Below, in pieces: positions 47,277-58,109 of a DNA stretch of 64,000 bases. Origin of the DNA: Paracoccus everestensis (GTDB lineage: Bacteria > Pseudomonadota > Alphaproteobacteria > Rhodobacterales > Rhodobacteraceae). The notes beneath the pieces are model-generated. The model ran no database searches. It saw only the letters and a list, made by a program, of their open reading frames with translations, and was not told where the DNA came from. Within the stretch, counting starts at the first letter, position 1. Every line of letters begins with the position of its first letter. The stretch is taken from NCBI RefSeq assembly GCF_021491915.1, contig NZ_CP090836.1, positions 2,528,501 through 2,592,500 of the forward strand, written 5' to 3'. Both the position numbers and the translations under genes were made by a program.

Positions 47277-47299
47277 AAAAGGCGCCGCGAGGCAGCGCC
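47277..47299 (-). terminator. Terminator after ada
   Basis: On the minus strand, GGCGC and GCGCC pair around an inner partly paired loop, followed by TTTT. It is 54 bases beyond the ada stop and just upstream of the rpmB promoter region. Confidence 0.6.
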
Positions 47300-47352
47300 C
47301 TGAAATCCGTTTGCGCGTCCCTAATGGAACCTGCGCAGGCCGTCAACCCGAA

Positions 47353-48399
47353 TCAGGCATAGCGACGCTCGATCCCGATCAGCTTTTCCTTGCGCCACAG
47401 CCCGCCCGCATATCCGGTCAGCGTGCCGTCCGCGCCGATCACCCGGTGGCAGGGCACGACCAGGGCGATGCGGTTCGTGGCATTGGCGCGGGCGACGGCG
47501 CGGGTGGCCGTGGGGCGGCCAATGGCATGGGCAAGCTGGGCATAGCTGCGCGTCTGGCCTGCGGGGATATCCTGCAAGGCGCGCCAGACCTGCTGCTGGA
47601 ACGGCGTGCCGTGCAGGGTGACGGGAACATCCAGGCGTGGCGCCCGGCCCGCGAAATAGGCTGCAAGCTGCGCCTCGGTCAGGTCATGGGTGGCGGTCCG
47701 GCCCAAGCCCACGCGGCCGCCCACATGGGTGGACAGGCGCCGCAGTCCATCGGGCAGGGCCTTGCGGTCGATGAATTCCAGCAAGTGCAGTGCCTGGTCG
47801 TCACAGATGGCGATCATGCCGCCCAAGGGGGTGTCGATCCAGTCGGCCAGCAAGTCCGACCCTTGCCGCATCTGGTGCGGGGCATGGCCGAACAGCCGTG
47901 CAAAAGCCCCACGAAAGCCCGACGCCGAATCAAACCCGGCCTCCAACTGTGCGTCGATCATCGCCGATCCTTTCGCCAGGCGGCCCATTCCCCCCTTCAG
48001 CCGGGCGGCGCGGGCCATGTCCAGGAAGCTTTGCCCGAAATGACGCTTGAACGCACGGCGCACGGTCGAGGGGTCGTGCCCAAGCGCCAGCAGGTCGGAT
48101 TCGGACCAGCGATGGCCGGGCCTGGCTTCCAGGCGCGCGATCAGGTCGCCCACCAGGGCATCGCCCTCGGCCGTGGGGCCAAGCGGATAACAACGGCGGC
48201 AGGGCCGGAATCCCGCCGCCTGCGCCGCATCGGGCGTGGCGAACCAGCGGCAATTCTGCGGCAAGGGCTTTCGGGCCGGGCAAGTCAGGCGGCAAAAGAT
48301 GCCGGTGGTCGTCACGCCAACCAGGGCGCGGCCTTCCCAGGCCGGATCGCGCGCCAGCAGGGCGGCATAAAGCGTGTCGGTATCGGGCAAATCCAGCAT
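47353..48399 (-). CDS. ada: Ada-type methylated-DNA protein methyltransferase and regulator
   Basis: A 348-residue bifunctional Ada. The N-terminal zinc domain has C36 and C40 in GIFCRLTC and the CRRC pair, where methyl phosphotriesters are transferred. An AraC-type helix-turn-helix follows. The C-terminal O6-methylguanine transferase has the active-site PCHRVIG. After methylation the protein in other bacteria activates its own promoter. GGGGGAA lies upstream of the ATG. Confidence 0.93.
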   Translation of the reverse strand: MLDLPDTDTLYAALLARDPAWEGRALVGVTTTGIFCRLTCPARKPLPQNCRWFATPDAAQAAGFRPCRRCYPLGPTAEGDALVGDLIARLEARPGHRWSESDLLALGHDPSTVRRAFKRHFGQSFLDMARAARLKGGMGRLAKGSAMIDAQLEAGFDSASGFRGAFARLFGHAPHQMRQGSDLLADWIDTPLGGMIAICDDQALHLLEFIDRKALPDGLRRLSTHVGGRVGLGRTATHDLTEAQLAAYFAGRAPRLDVPVTLHGTPFQQQVWRALQDIPAGQTRSYAQLAHAIGRPTATRAVARANATNRIALVVPCHRVIGADGTLTGYAGGLWRKEKLIGIERRYA

Positions 48400-48467
48400 G
48401 ACGTTTCCCCCTGTCCATGCCCGACACTAACCGATTCGCCGCCGCCATGGGCCGCAAAATCGGGCGT

Positions 48468-49436
48468 TTATTCCTGCCGCGCCAACCAGTCCAGCATGGC
48501 GTGCGCCGCATCGGCCGGGGCTTTGCTGCCGCCCGCCACGGCATCGCCCAGACAGGCCAGCCGGTCGCGCGCGGCAGCCGTTTCCAGCCGCGCCAACAGG
48601 CCTTCGCGCACGTCGGCCACGAACCACTGCCGCGCTTGTTCCGCCCGATTGGATGCGAAATGGCCCTGGTCCCGCCGCCACCCGGCCAAGGCCTGCATCT
48701 GGTCCCAGGCGCCCGCCAGCCCGTCGCCCGTCGCGGCCGATACCGGCAGCGCCTTGGGAAAGCCCTGCGGATCCTGGGGACGCCTGCGCAACAGCCGCAA
48801 CGCGCCTGCATAATCGGCCACCGTGCGGCGCGCGGTGCCCAGCAATTCGCCATCGGCCTTGTTGACCAGGATCAGGTCGGCCATTTCCATGATGCCGCGC
48901 TTGACGCCCTGCAATTCGTCGCCCCCCGCCGGGGCCAGCAGCAGCACGAACAGGTCGCACATCTCGGCCACAAGGGTCTCGGACTGGCCCACCCCCACGG
49001 TTTCGATCAGGACCACGTCATAGCCCGCCGCCTCGCACAGGCGGATCGCCTCGCGCGTGCGCCGTGCCACGCCGCCAAGCTGCGCGTTGGAAGGCGTGGG
49101 GCGGATGAAGGCCATGGGGTTGCGGGCCAGCGTCTCCATCCGGGTCTTGTCGCCCAGAATGGACCCGCCGGACCGGGTCGAGGACGGATCGACCGCCAGC
49201 ACCGCCACGCGCAAGCCCTGTTCGGTCAGCATGGTCCCGAACGCCTCGATAAAGGTGGACTTGCCCACGCCGGGCGTGCCTGACAGCCCGATGCGCAAGG
49301 ACTGGCGGTCGGGCAGGTCGGCCAGCAGCGCGACCGCGCGGGCGCGATGGTCGGGGCGTGTCGATTCGATCAGCGTGATCGCCCGCGACAGGGCGCGCCG
49401 GTCGCCTGTGACCAGGGGTTCCAGAAGCTTGTCCAT
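48468..49436 (-). CDS. meaB: Methylmalonyl-CoA mutase-associated GTPase MeaB
   Basis: A 322-residue G3E GTPase of the MeaB/ArgK type. It has Walker A GTPGVGKST (residues 53-61), DPSSTRSGGSILGDKTRM, the ETVGVGQSE switch and the NKAD specificity motif. MeaB protects and loads the B12-dependent mutase. The mutase genes are not in the window. It is divergent from the thioredoxin-like gene. Confidence 0.92.
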   Translation of the reverse strand: MDKLLEPLVTGDRRALSRAITLIESTRPDHRARAVALLADLPDRQSLRIGLSGTPGVGKSTFIEAFGTMLTEQGLRVAVLAVDPSSTRSGGSILGDKTRMETLARNPMAFIRPTPSNAQLGGVARRTREAIRLCEAAGYDVVLIETVGVGQSETLVAEMCDLFVLLLAPAGGDELQGVKRGIMEMADLILVNKADGELLGTARRTVADYAGALRLLRRRPQDPQGFPKALPVSAATGDGLAGAWDQMQALAGWRRDQGHFASNRAEQARQWFVADVREGLLARLETAAARDRLACLGDAVAGGSKAPADAAHAMLDWLARQE

Positions 49437-49502
49437 GGATCAAAGGGATAGGGGGGCGGGGACCGATTGCCAAGCCTTCGCCGCACCGTGATAATATCTG
49501 CC

Positions 49503-49850
49503 ATGACTCGCATCCTTGCCGCCCTTGCCCTTGTGCTGTTCGCCCTGCCCGCTGCCGCTGGCCCGCTGCGCCTGCTGATGGTCGAGAAACAGGGCTGCGT
49601 TTATTGCGAAGCCTGGGACCGCAACATCGGGCAGGGATACGCCGCGACGAATGCGGGCCGCGCGGCCCCCCTGATGCGGGTGGATATCCATGGTCCCTAC
49701 CCCGACGGTCTGGCCCTGGCCCGGCGCCCCTTCGTCACGCCCACCTTTATCCTGCTGGACGGGGGATCCGAGGTCGGCAGGCTGGAAGGCCACATGACCG
49801 CCCCGCAATTCTATCCGGCCCTGTCAGCCCTGCTGGAGCAGGCGCGATGA
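49503..49850 (+). CDS. SoxS-like periplasmic thioredoxin-fold protein
   Basis: A 115-residue protein with a signal peptide (cleavage near PAAAG) and a C32-V-Y-C35 redox motif, then FVTPTFILLDGG with the cis-Pro before a beta strand. This is close to the Paracoccus SoxS/thioredoxin type that keeps Sox or other periplasmic proteins reduced. No sox gene is adjacent, so the partner is unknown. It lies 69 bases upstream of serS. Confidence 0.75.
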   Translation: MTRILAALALVLFALPAAAGPLRLLMVEKQGCVYCEAWDRNIGQGYAATNAGRAAPLMRVDIHGPYPDGLALARRPFVTPTFILLDGGSEVGRLEGHMTAPQFYPALSALLEQAR

Positions 49851-49918
49851 GCGGGCTTTCCCAGGTGCCGCGCATCGGCTAGGCAACGGCCAGCATTCTT
49901 TCAGCGACGGTGACGATC

Positions 49919-51211
49919 ATGCATGACATCCGTGCCATCCGGGAAAACCCCGCAGCCTTTGACGCGGCCTTGTCGCGGCGCGGGCTTGCCCCCCTGTCGG
50001 ACCGCATCCTGTCGCTGGATGCCGATCGCCGCGCACGGATCGTTGCGGCGGAAACCGCCCAGGCCGACCAGAACCGCGCCAGCAAGGACGTGGGTGCCGC
50101 CAAGGCGCGGGGCGACGATGCCGAGTTCGAGCGTCTGCGCGGGCTTGTGGCCGAGAAAAAGGCCGACATCACCCGGATGCAGGCCGAGGTATCCCTGCTG
50201 GATGGCCGGTTGCGCGACCTGCTGATGGAGATTCCCAATTTGCCCCTGGACAGCGTGCCCGACGGCGCGGACGAGGCGGACAATGTGGAACTGCGCCGCT
50301 GGGGCAGCCCGCGTGCCTTCGATTTCACCCCTGTCGAGCATTTCGAGATCGCGGGCGTGCGACCCGGCATGGATTTCGAGACAGCCGCGAAACTGTCGGG
50401 AAGCCGCTTCGTGGTGCTGAAGGGCGGCGTGGCACGCATCCACCGGGCGCTTGCCCAGTTCATGCTGGATCTGCACATCACCCAGCATGACCTGCAAGAA
50501 ACCTGGACCCCGGTGCTGGTCCTGGAAAACATGATGGTCGGCACCGGCCAGTTGCCGAAGTTCGGCGAGGACAGCTATCTGACGCGCGAGGGTTATTGGC
50601 TGATCCCCACCTCCGAGGTGACGCTGACCAACACTGTGCATGGCGATCTTGTGGAACACGCCACCCTGCCCCGCCGCATGGTCGCGCATTCCCAGTGCTT
50701 CCGGTCCGAGGCCGGCAGCGCAGGCCGCGATACCACCGGAATGCTGCGCCAGCACCAGTTCGAGAAGGTCGAGATGGTCTCGATCACGGATGGCGACACG
50801 GGCGTGGCCGAACATGACCGCATGACCCGTTGCGCCGAGGCGGTGCTCGAAGGTCTGGAGCTGCCTTATCGCACCATTGTCCTGTGCACCGGCGACATGG
50901 GTTTTGGCGCGCGCATCACCCATGACATCGAGGTGTGGTTGCCCGGCCAGGACAAATACCGCGAAATCAGCAGCGTCAGCTATTGCGGCGACTTCCAGGC
51001 GCGGCGGATGAACGCCCGTTACCGGTCGGACCAGACCGGCAAGCCGGAATTCGTCCATACGCTGAACGGGTCGGGCCTGGCCGTAGGCCGCGCACTGATC
51101 GCCGTCTTGGAAAATGGCCAGCAGGCGGATGGGTCGGTGATTCTTCCTGCCGCGCTGCACCCCTATCTGGGCGGGGCGACGATGCTGGGGGCGGACGGCG
51201 GGCTGGGCTGA
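49919..51211 (+). CDS. serS: Seryl-tRNA synthetase
   Basis: A 430-residue class II synthetase. An N-terminal coiled-coil arm (about residues 30-100) contacts tRNA. Motif 2 is [25 protein letters not shown] and motif 3 contains [15 protein letters not shown]. The start at 49919 ([10 protein letters not shown]) is the family N-terminus; an ATG at 49910 adds three residues. Confidence 0.95.
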   Translation: MHDIRAIRENPAAFDAALSRRGLAPLSDRILSLDADRRARIVAAETAQADQNRASKDVGAAKARGDDAEFERLRGLVAEKKADITRMQAEVSLLDGRLRDLLMEIPNLPLDSVPDGADEADNVELRRWGSPRAFDFTPVEHFEIAGVRPGMDFETAAKLSGSRFVVLKGGVARIHRALAQFMLDLHITQHDLQETWTPVLVLENMMVGTGQLPKFGEDSYLTREGYWLIPTSEVTLTNTVHGDLVEHATLPRRMVAHSQCFRSEAGSAGRDTTGMLRQHQFEKVEMVSITDGDTGVAEHDRMTRCAEAVLEGLELPYRTIVLCTGDMGFGARITHDIEVWLPGQDKYREISSVSYCGDFQARRMNARYRSDQTGKPEFVHTLNGSGLAVGRALIAVLENGQQADGSVILPAALHPYLGGATMLGADGGLG

Positions 51212-51277
51212 CGTGAAAACAATCCGCGGTCTGTCAAGTTTACCGAAACTGGGCCGCCGACCGAGGCGTTGGCAGTC

Positions 51278-52024
51278 ATGGCGCGAACGGCGGACATCTT
51301 TTATCTTGGATCGGTGACGATCTTTGTCGCCAGCGGGCTGTCGCTGGCGACACTGGGCCGGCCTGCCGTGCAGATCGTCACGCCCGACCTGTTCCAGGGA
51401 CCAAGCTATGACCTGTTCGGGAACGGCATCGCCGTTCCGATGGCCACCCTGCCGCAGCTTTACGTGCAGCCGCAGAACCTGCTCATGTGGGCCTTGCTGA
51501 TCGTGTTGTGGGGATTGCTGCTGCTGGACGGGGTCGGGCAATACCTGGATCCGTCCGACCATGGGCCCCACCCTGCCTGGCACCCGCTGAGCCTGGCCCT
51601 GATGGGCGGGGCGGCCTGGCCCTGGCTGGCGGGCCTGCACAAACCCTTGGCGACGCTGGGCGCGCTTTTGATGCTGGCGGCGGCCCTGTCGGGAGCGATC
51701 CGCGCGCGCGGCCAGCGCCGACCCGCCCCCGCCTTTCTCGCGGGGTGGAGCGTGGCCCTTGGCACCGCGACCGTCGCCACCCTGATCGGCGTACCCTTGT
51801 CCCTGACCACGCCACAGACTGCCATCCTGGCAATCCTGCCCGGCGCGGTGATCGGCATGATCGCCCAGGAACGGCTGGAAAGATCGCTGGGCTTTTCGCT
51901 GGCGATCATCTGGGCCTTTTGCGCGGTCGCCATTTCGACCATGGGCAGCAGCCCCGGTGTAGCCCTGGCCGCGATCATCGGCATATCGGGCATGGGCGTC
52001 GTGCTGGTGCGCGCGGCGACCTAG
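51278..52024 (+). CDS. Unrecognised multi-spanning membrane protein
   Basis: A 248-residue protein with about seven to eight hydrophobic segments, including [14 protein letters not shown] and several Ala/Gly/Leu-rich stretches in the second half. No family was recognised and no catalytic residues stand out. It is convergent with der, and the two stops overlap by four bases. A start at 51269 is also in frame. The function is unknown. Confidence 0.65.
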   Translation: MARTADIFYLGSVTIFVASGLSLATLGRPAVQIVTPDLFQGPSYDLFGNGIAVPMATLPQLYVQPQNLLMWALLIVLWGLLLLDGVGQYLDPSDHGPHPAWHPLSLALMGGAAWPWLAGLHKPLATLGALLMLAAALSGAIRARGQRRPAPAFLAGWSVALGTATVATLIGVPLSLTTPQTAILAILPGAVIGMIAQERLERSLGFSLAIIWAFCAVAISTMGSSPGVALAAIIGISGMGVVLVRAAT

Positions 52025-53505
52025 GCCCCCTTGGGCTTTTGCCGGTTCTTGTGCTTGGACAAGGCACCAGACTGGCTGATCTTGTTGGCCTTTTCCTTGA
52101 AGGGATTGTCGCCCCCCTGGTCGCGGAAGAACAGCCGGATCGGGGTGCCGGGCATATCGAAATCCTGGCGCAGGCCGTTGACCAGATACCGCTGATAGCT
52201 GTCCGGCAGCTTGTCGGTATGGGTCGCCTTGACCACGAAGGCCGGGGGCCGGGTCTTCACCTGCGTCATGTAGCGCAGCCGGATCCGGCGCCCGCCGGGC
52301 GCGGGGGGCGGGTGGCTTTCGGTCATGGCCCCCAGCCACTGGTTCAGGCGCGCGGTCGAAATGCGGCGGTTCCAGACCTCGTGCGCCTTGAGGATCGCGG
52401 CGTGCAGCCGGTCCAGCCCCTTGCCGGTGCGCGCGGACACGGTGACCAGGGGTGCGCCCTTCAACTGCGGCAGCAGCTTTTCGAAGTTCGCGCGCAGCTC
52501 GTTCAGTTTCTGCGGCTTGTCGTCTTCCAGATCCCACTTGTTCGCGGCCACCACGACCGCCCGACCCTCGGTTTCCGCAAAGTCGGCGATGCGCAGATCC
52601 TGCTGTTCAAAGGGGATCGCCACATCCAGAAGCACCACGACGACTTCCGCAAAGCGGACGGCGCGCAACCCGTCGGCCACCGACAGCTTTTCGACCTTGT
52701 CCGTGACCTTGGCGCGCTTTCGCATCCCGGCGGTGTCGAAGATGCGCATGGGCGTGCCCATGAACTCGGTCGCGACGCTGATCGAATCGCGGGTGATCCC
52801 GGCCTCGGGTCCGGTCAGCAGCCGGTCCTCGCCGATGATCTTGTTGATCAGCGTGGACTTGCCCGCATTGGGCCGCCCGATTACCGCCAGTTGCAACGGA
52901 CGCGCGGCAGACGGGCGCCAATCCTCGGCCCCTTCGCCGCTCTCGGCATCGGCCTCGGACAGATCCACGTCGGTTTCGGCGGCGACCGGGGTCGGCCGTT
53001 CAGCCTCGATCTGGTCGGATAGCGGCATCAGGACGCGATACAGGTCGTCCATCCCCTCGCCATGTTCGGCGGAGATGCGCAGCGGCTCTCCCAGGCCCAG
53101 GCCCCAGGCCTCCATCGCGCCGGATTCGCCTGCCCGGCCTTCGGCCTTGTTGGCGGCGACGATCACGTGTTTCGCACGCTTGCGAAGGATATCGGCGAAA
53201 TATTCGTCCGCTGCCGTCACGCCGATGCGCGCGTCGATCACGAACAGGCAGACATCGGCCTCGTCCACGGCACGCTCGGTCAGGCGGCGCATCCGGCCTT
53301 GCAGGCTGTCGTCCTCGGCCATTTCCAGGCCGGCGCTGTCGATCACGACAAAGCGCAGGTCGCCCAGCCGGGCGGCGCCTTCGCGCAGGTCGCGGGTGAC
53401 GCCGGGCTGGTCATCGACCAAGGCCAGGCGCTTGCCGACAAGGCGGTTGAACAGGGTCGATTTGCCGACATTGGGCCGACCGACGATGGCGAGTGTGAAT
53501 GTCAT
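52021..53505 (-). CDS. der: Ribosome-associated GTPase Der (EngA)
   Basis: A 494-residue tandem GTPase needed for large ribosomal subunit assembly. The first P-loop is GRPNVGKST (residues 9-17); the second GRPNAGKST follows an acidic linker of about 30 residues. A C-terminal KH-like domain with [11 protein letters not shown] ends the protein. The start at 53505 overlaps the stop of the BamB-like gene. The longer open frame upstream is only a shadow. Confidence 0.95.
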   Translation of the reverse strand: MTFTLAIVGRPNVGKSTLFNRLVGKRLALVDDQPGVTRDLREGAARLGDLRFVVIDSAGLEMAEDDSLQGRMRRLTERAVDEADVCLFVIDARIGVTAADEYFADILRKRAKHVIVAANKAEGRAGESGAMEAWGLGLGEPLRISAEHGEGMDDLYRVLMPLSDQIEAERPTPVAAETDVDLSEADAESGEGAEDWRPSAARPLQLAVIGRPNAGKSTLINKIIGEDRLLTGPEAGITRDSISVATEFMGTPMRIFDTAGMRKRAKVTDKVEKLSVADGLRAVRFAEVVVVLLDVAIPFEQQDLRIADFAETEGRAVVVAANKWDLEDDKPQKLNELRANFEKLLPQLKGAPLVTVSARTGKGLDRLHAAILKAHEVWNRRISTARLNQWLGAMTESHPPPAPGGRRIRLRYMTQVKTRPPAFVVKATHTDKLPDSYQRYLVNGLRQDFDMPGTPIRLFFRDQGGDNPFKEKANKISQSGALSKHKNRQKPKGA

Positions 53506-54827
53506 CTGAATGCGTGCAATTGGCCGCTGCGCGAGACGACATAGATCGTCTGGCCCGCAACGGCAGGGGCGGCGGCGGCACCGCCGGGGATTTCCGCCTG
53601 GCCAGTCAGGGCGCCGGAATTCGGGTCGAAGACCCGCATCACCCCGTCCGAGGACACGACGAACAACCGTCCCCCGGCCAGCACGGGGCCGAAATGGGCA
53701 TGGATCCGGTCCTGCCTGCGGATGCGTTCGGTTGTGTAATAGGGCATGGGGACGCGCCAGATCACGCCGCCGGTCGCGGCGTCCAGCCGGATCAGTTCGG
53801 CCTGGTCGTTGACGGCGAAGACCGACCCGCCCGCCACGACGACCGGGCTGTTGGCCCCGTCGCGCGCGGACCAGGCCTCGATTCCGCTGTCCAGTTCGAC
53901 GGCGTTGATGCGGCCCGACGAGGTGCCGCCATAGACCACGTTGCCCGAAATCACCGGATCGCCGGTCACGTCGCGGATATTGGCAATGGCGCGCCCGATC
54001 CGTATCCCGCCGATCTGAGCGGTCCAGAGCGTTGCGCCGGTTTCGCGATCGGCTGCCAGAAGCTGGCCGGATGCAAAGGGGAAGACCACCGTATTGCCCT
54101 GGATCGCCGGGACAGACACACCCATCACCCCTGCGGTCGAGGGCGTGCCCGAAGTCTGCCACAGCACCTTGCCATCGGCCGCGCGAACCGCCCAGCCGAT
54201 GTCGTTGCGCCCCAGGACATAGACCGTGCCGTTCTGCACTGCCGGACCGCCGCCGATCGGCGCATCGACCCGCTGGCGCCACAGCACGCGGCCCGAGGCC
54301 GCATCAAGCGCGACCAGTTCGCCAAAGCCGCTGGTCGCATAAACACGCCCGCCCTCATAGGCAAGGCCGCCGCCCGACACGCTGTCGCGGGTTTCCAGGG
54401 CCGGGGCGATGTCGCTGGTCCAGGCGGTGGCGCCGCCGGTGGTCGTCGCGGTCACGCGCGTGCGGCTGTCCAGCGTGAAGACCAGCCCGCCCCCCACGAC
54501 GGGGTCGGCGCTGATGCGATGGCGCTTGCCGCTGCCGTCGCCGATATTCGCGGTCCAGATGCGGCTGGTTCCCGCGCCCACGGCCAGATGCCCCGGCTGA
54601 TGCGCGGCATTGCCCGCCCGATGCGTCCATTCAGCATTGGCAACAGGTGCCGCCAGCGACAGCGCGGTCGAGGTGACGGGCGCCGGGCCATCGATGGCGG
54701 GACCATCGGGCGAGGTCACGGCCAGCGGATCCAGCCTTTGGCCTGGCAGGATGGTGTCCCGTTCGCCGCAAGCCCCCAGGCCCAGCGTGGCCGCCAGGGC
54801 CAGGGTCAGTCGCAGCGTGGCGGTCAT
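53502..54827 (-). CDS. bamB: BamB-like lipoprotein, PQQ-type beta-propeller
   Basis: A 441-residue lipoprotein: a signal ending LGLGACG, then repeated PQQ-like blades (for example [29 protein letters not shown]). BamB is an accessory part of the outer membrane protein assembly machine. The call is supported by position between a yfgM-like gene and der, as in E. coli. Start 54827 is preferred; 54854 is also in frame. Its stop overlaps the der start. Confidence 0.85.
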   Translation of the reverse strand: MTATLRLTLALAATLGLGACGERDTILPGQRLDPLAVTSPDGPAIDGPAPVTSTALSLAAPVANAEWTHRAGNAAHQPGHLAVGAGTSRIWTANIGDGSGKRHRISADPVVGGGLVFTLDSRTRVTATTTGGATAWTSDIAPALETRDSVSGGGLAYEGGRVYATSGFGELVALDAASGRVLWRQRVDAPIGGGPAVQNGTVYVLGRNDIGWAVRAADGKVLWQTSGTPSTAGVMGVSVPAIQGNTVVFPFASGQLLAADRETGATLWTAQIGGIRIGRAIANIRDVTGDPVISGNVVYGGTSSGRINAVELDSGIEAWSARDGANSPVVVAGGSVFAVNDQAELIRLDAATGGVIWRVPMPYYTTERIRRQDRIHAHFGPVLAGGRLFVVSSDGVMRVFDPNSGALTGQAEIPGGAAAAPAVAGQTIYVVSRSGQLHAFR

Positions 54828-54860
54828 TCCTCGCCTCTCCCTCGTATCTGTCATTGGCGA

Positions 54861-55529
54861 TCAGCCCGCGGGCATATTGTCGGACGGTTCCGGTTCAAAT
54901 CCCAGGGCGATCATCATCTCGGACAGGCGCAGGCGCAAGGCCTCGGTCGTGCCGTCCTTTTGCTGGATCTGGCGGATCAGGTTCACCGCGTCATCGGGCC
55001 GGCCTGCGCCGACCAGGGCGATGGCCTTTTGTTCCAGGGCCAGCAGTTCGAACGGCGCCCCGGCGTGGGACAAGCGCGACAGGATCTCGTCGCGTTGCGC
55101 GGGGTCCATCGCGTCGCCTTGCAGCATCACCAGCTTCAGTTCGGCAAGGTCATGCAGGACTGTTCCCGCCGCGGCATCGCCTGCCACATTGCGCAGCGCA
55201 TCGGTTGCAGCAGCGTCGTCGCCCTTGTCGGACCATTCCGAGGCCGCGATCATCGCGCCCAGAATGCGGCGGGATTCGGCGCCCTGCGGATCGACCCCCA
55301 TGATCGCCGCCGGATCGCCCGAGCTTTCTGCCGCCAGAACGGCATCGCCCCAGGCCTGCGCCCGCGCCTGGTCCCGTGCCTGGCTGTATTCGCGCCAGAC
55401 CACGCCCGCAACGATGCCCAGGATCACCAGGCCGGCCACCCAGCCCCAGCGGCGGAACAGCCGAAACAGGCGTTCGCGGCGCAGGTCGTCAAAGACCTCG
55501 TCGATGAAATTGTCGTTCTGGTTGGCCAT
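54861..55529 (-). CDS. YfgM-like tetratricopeptide membrane protein
   Basis: A 222-residue protein with a cytoplasmic N-terminus (MANQNDNFIDEVFDDLRRER), one membrane segment (GWVAGLVILGIVAGVVW) and a helical TPR-like periplasmic part. This is the arrangement of YfgM, a chaperone-like partner of the Sec translocon. The start at 55529 matches the family; 55538 is also in frame. It is the first of a yfgM-bamB-der unit. Confidence 0.8.
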   Translation of the reverse strand: MANQNDNFIDEVFDDLRRERLFRLFRRWGWVAGLVILGIVAGVVWREYSQARDQARAQAWGDAVLAAESSGDPAAIMGVDPQGAESRRILGAMIAASEWSDKGDDAAATDALRNVAGDAAAGTVLHDLAELKLVMLQGDAMDPAQRDEILSRLSHAGAPFELLALEQKAIALVGAGRPDDAVNLIRQIQQKDGTTEALRLRLSEMMIALGFEPEPSDNMPAG

Positions 55530-55603
55530 GTCCCGCATTCCGCAGTGTCTTGCGCGTTGTCTTATACCGGCACGGGCTGAAAAGCCAATGGGGCCTTGCA
55601 GAA

Positions 55604-55634
55604 GGCAAAAGGCCCGGCACAGCGGCCGGGCCTT
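55604..55634 (-). terminator. Terminator after sodB
   Basis: On the minus strand a 10-bp perfect stem (AAGGCCCGGC / GCCGGGCCTT) with a 6-nt loop is followed by a TTTTGCC tail. It lies 18 bases beyond the sodB stop. Confidence 0.75.
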
Positions 55635-55652
55635 GCAAGGCGGTGCAGGGGG

Positions 55653-56252
55653 TTACATCCGCGAAGCGACGTTTTCCCAGTTCACCAGGTTCGACAGGAA
55701 GTTTTCCAGGTATTTCGGCCGCGCGTTGCGGAAGTCGATGTAATAGCTGTGTTCCCACACATCGCAGCCCAGCAGCGCCGTCTGACCATGGCAGAGCGGG
55801 TTCACGCCGTTCTCGGTCTTGGTCACTTCCAGCCCGCCGCCTGCGGACTTGACCAGCCAGACCCAGCCCGACCCGAACTGGCCCACGCCGCCTTCGGTGA
55901 ATTTCTTCTTGAAATCATCGACCGAGCCGAAGGATTCTGTGATCGCCTTTTCCAGCTCGGACGGCATGGCACCGGGCTTAGGCGTCATCATTTCCCAGAA
56001 CTGCGCGTGGTTCCAATGCTGGCTGGCATTGTTGAAGATGCCGTTCTGCGCCACCGCGCCCTTTTGATAGGTGCCCTTGACGATGTCCTCCAGCGACTTG
56101 CCGTCCCATTCGGTGCCCGAGACCAGCTCGTTCAGCTTGTCCACATAGGCCTTGTGGTGCTTGTCGTGGTGGTATTCCAGCGTTTCCCTGGACATGCCGC
56201 CTTCGGCCAGTGCGTCATGCGCATAGGGAAGATCAGGAAGCGTGAAAGCCAT
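55653..56252 (-). CDS. sodB: Superoxide dismutase (Fe/Mn type)
   Basis: A 199-residue SOD with the metal-ligand regions HHDKHH, NNASQHWNHAQFW and DVWEHSYYIDFRNARPKYLENF. The SQHWNH context and the GSGWVWLV strand suggest an iron or cambialistic enzyme rather than strict Mn, but this cannot be settled from sequence. AAAGGACAG precedes the ATG at 56252. It acts in the cytoplasm (no signal peptide). Confidence 0.93.
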   Translation of the reverse strand: MAFTLPDLPYAHDALAEGGMSRETLEYHHDKHHKAYVDKLNELVSGTEWDGKSLEDIVKGTYQKGAVAQNGIFNNASQHWNHAQFWEMMTPKPGAMPSELEKAITESFGSVDDFKKKFTEGGVGQFGSGWVWLVKSAGGGLEVTKTENGVNPLCHGQTALLGCDVWEHSYYIDFRNARPKYLENFLSNLVNWENVASRM

Positions 56253-56375
56253 TTTTCTGTCCTTTCGTAAGGGATTGAACCTTTGGGTCCGGCGCACAGT
56301 CCCGCATTCATCTGATCAACGCAAGGGGAATGGCCGGGTTCCTGACCATGCTGGCGGACCCCGGAACGGCGAGGG

Positions 56376-56434
56376 CCGGGGGCTGGCTGCCCCCGGACCC
56401 CCGCGGATATTTAGGCCAAGGCAAAAGCCTTGGC
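56376..56434 (-). repeat. Dispersed 3' element, copy 4
   Basis: It follows the small membrane protein gene at 56448 on the same strand: GCTTTTGCCTTGGCC, then AAATATCC (56412-56405), then a perfect 8-bp hairpin CCGGGGGC / GCCCCCGG (56376-56396). The left part also forms its own hairpin, GCCAAGGC / GCCTTGGC (56415-56434). It is almost the same as copy 2 after the EVE gene. Confidence 0.7.
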
Positions 56435-56447
56435 GGGCCTTCGCGGC

Positions 56448-56696
56448 TCAGTTGGCCGGGGCCGTGCCCGGCGCGGCAGGCTCGACCTCGACCGCATCGT
56501 CGACGGCGGTGTCGGCGGGCGTCGTGGTGGTCGTGCCGGCAGGTGCCGTCGTGGTGGCGGTGCCTGTGGTCGGGTCGCTGGTCGCGGTCGCGTCCGTCGC
56601 CGTGTCGTCGCCCGACATGAAGAAGAACAACAGCGCCACCACAACGACGATGGCGCCGATAATGATATACATGCGATTGCTGTTGGGTTCGGCCAT
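56448..56696 (-). CDS. Small single-span membrane protein with Thr/Ala/Pro-rich tail
   Basis: An 82-residue protein: ten residues, one membrane segment (YIIIGAIVVVVALLFFFMSG), then a repetitive low-complexity tail of Thr, Ala, Asp and Pro. No known domain. The tail resembles the disordered exported tails of some alphaproteobacterial membrane proteins. AGAGGGAAAAG lies upstream of the ATG at 56696; the frame is open to 56765. Confidence 0.7.
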   Translation of the reverse strand: MAEPNSNRMYIIIGAIVVVVALLFFFMSGDDTATDATATSDPTTGTATTTAPAGTTTTTPADTAVDDAVEVEPAAPGTAPAN

Positions 56697-56897
56697 TCTT
56701 TTCCCTCTCGGTTCAACATTCCACACCCGGACAATGAGGGCCAAGCACTTCTGGTTCCCGCGCAATTCCCAATGCGCGGGTTCATGGTCAATGTGTCACA
56801 CCCCGCAGTTGCGGGGGTCCAGGCCGAATGCGACAGGCTGGCGCTTTCCCAACGGGCCAAAGCACCCTAAAAGGTGGGTTCGAACAAAGGGGCTGAC

Positions 56898-58109
56898 ATG
56901 TTCTGGATCATCTGCGCCGCGCTCACAGGGGCCGTGGGCCTGGCCATCATGGCGCCCCTGCTGCGTGCCCGGGGCGATGCCGCCCAGCCTGCGGCGGCCT
57001 TTGACCTGCGCGTGTACCGCGACCAATTGCAAGAGGTCGAGCGTGATCTGGAACGCGGCGTCATCGCGCCGGACGATGCCGTCCGCCTGCGGACCGAGAT
57101 CGGGCGCAAGGTTCTGGATGCCGACCGGCGCTTGTCCCAAGTGACGGCGGGCGGAGCGGGCGGGCGCGGGCTTGTGGTCCTTGGCGTGCTGGCGGTGCTG
57201 TTTGCGGGGGCGGTGGGGTTGTATCTGCGCGAAGGCCAGCCGGGCCGGGGCGACCTGCCGGTGGCGCAGCGCATCGCCCAGTCCCAGCAGGTCTATGAAA
57301 ACCGCCCCAGCCAGGCCGAGGCCGAGGCGAGGGCCCCGGCCCCCGCGCCGGTGGAGGTGCCCGAAGATTTCGCGGCCCTGATCGAGCAGTTGCGCGAAGC
57401 AGTGGCCCGGAACCCCGATGATCCGCAAGGCCTGGCCCTGCTTGCCACGAACGAGATCCGGCTGGGCAACCTGCCTGCCGCGCGCCAGGCGCAACAACGG
57501 CTGGTCGATCTGCGCGGCGAAGGAGCAACGGCTGACGAACTGGTCCGCCTGTCGGCCCTGATGATCGAAGCCGCAGGCGGCCTGATCACGCCCGAGGCCG
57601 AGAAAGTCCTGGCCCGCGCCCTGGCAAGGGATCCTGCCCATCCCCAGGCGCGATATCTGCTGGGGATGCTGCAATTGCAGAACGACCGCCCCGACCGGGC
57701 CTTTCCGCTCTGGCGTCAACTGCTGGAGGAAGGCCCCGAGGACGCCCCCTGGATCGCGCCGATCCGCACCGCCATCGCCGATCTGGCCTGGCTGGCGGGC
57801 CAGCCTGATTATGTCCCCCCCTCTCCCATGCCTGGCCCCGATGCCGATGCGGTGGCAGCAGCCGGGGATATGACACCAGAAGAGCGCCAGCAGATGGTCG
57901 CAGGCATGGTGTCGCAACTGGAAGCGAGACTGGCCCAGCAGGGTGGCACGCCTGATGAATGGGCGCGGCTGATTTCCTCGCTTGTGGTGATCGGCAATAC
58001 CGACCAGGCGCGCGCCATCTGGACCGAGGCGCAGACGCGCTTTGCCAGCCAGCCCGAGGCCCTGGAGATCGTCCGCCAGGGGGCCGTCCAAGCGGGGCTT
58101 GTCCAATGA
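56898..58109 (+). CDS. ccmI: Cytochrome c biogenesis protein CcmI
   Basis: A 403-residue protein. Two membrane segments flank a cytoplasmic loop with [20 protein letters not shown]; the periplasmic part has TPR-like repeats that bind apocytochrome c. It works with CcmF and CcmH in heme attachment. The start at 56898 (MFWIICAAL) is the family N-terminus. It overlaps ruvX by four bases. Other ccm genes are not adjacent, so it is separated from its usual operon. Confidence 0.88.
   Translation: MFWIICAALTGAVGLAIMAPLLRARGDAAQPAAAFDLRVYRDQLQEVERDLERGVIAPDDAVRLRTEIGRKVLDADRRLSQVTAGGAGGRGLVVLGVLAVLFAGAVGLYLREGQPGRGDLPVAQRIAQSQQVYENRPSQAEAEARAPAPAPVEVPEDFAALIEQLREAVARNPDDPQGLALLATNEIRLGNLPAARQAQQRLVDLRGEGATADELVRLSALMIEAAGGLITPEAEKVLARALARDPAHPQARYLLGMLQLQNDRPDRAFPLWRQLLEEGPEDAPWIAPIRTAIADLAWLAGQPDYVPPSPMPGPDADAVAAAGDMTPEERQQMVAGMVSQLEARLAQQGGTPDEWARLISSLVVIGNTDQARAIWTEAQTRFASQPEALEIVRQGAVQAGLVQ

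Noticed and set aside
49901..52537. An 878-codon minus-strand open frame opposite serS and the membrane protein gene
   Set aside because: No family resemblance; it crosses three supported genes and is a composition artefact.
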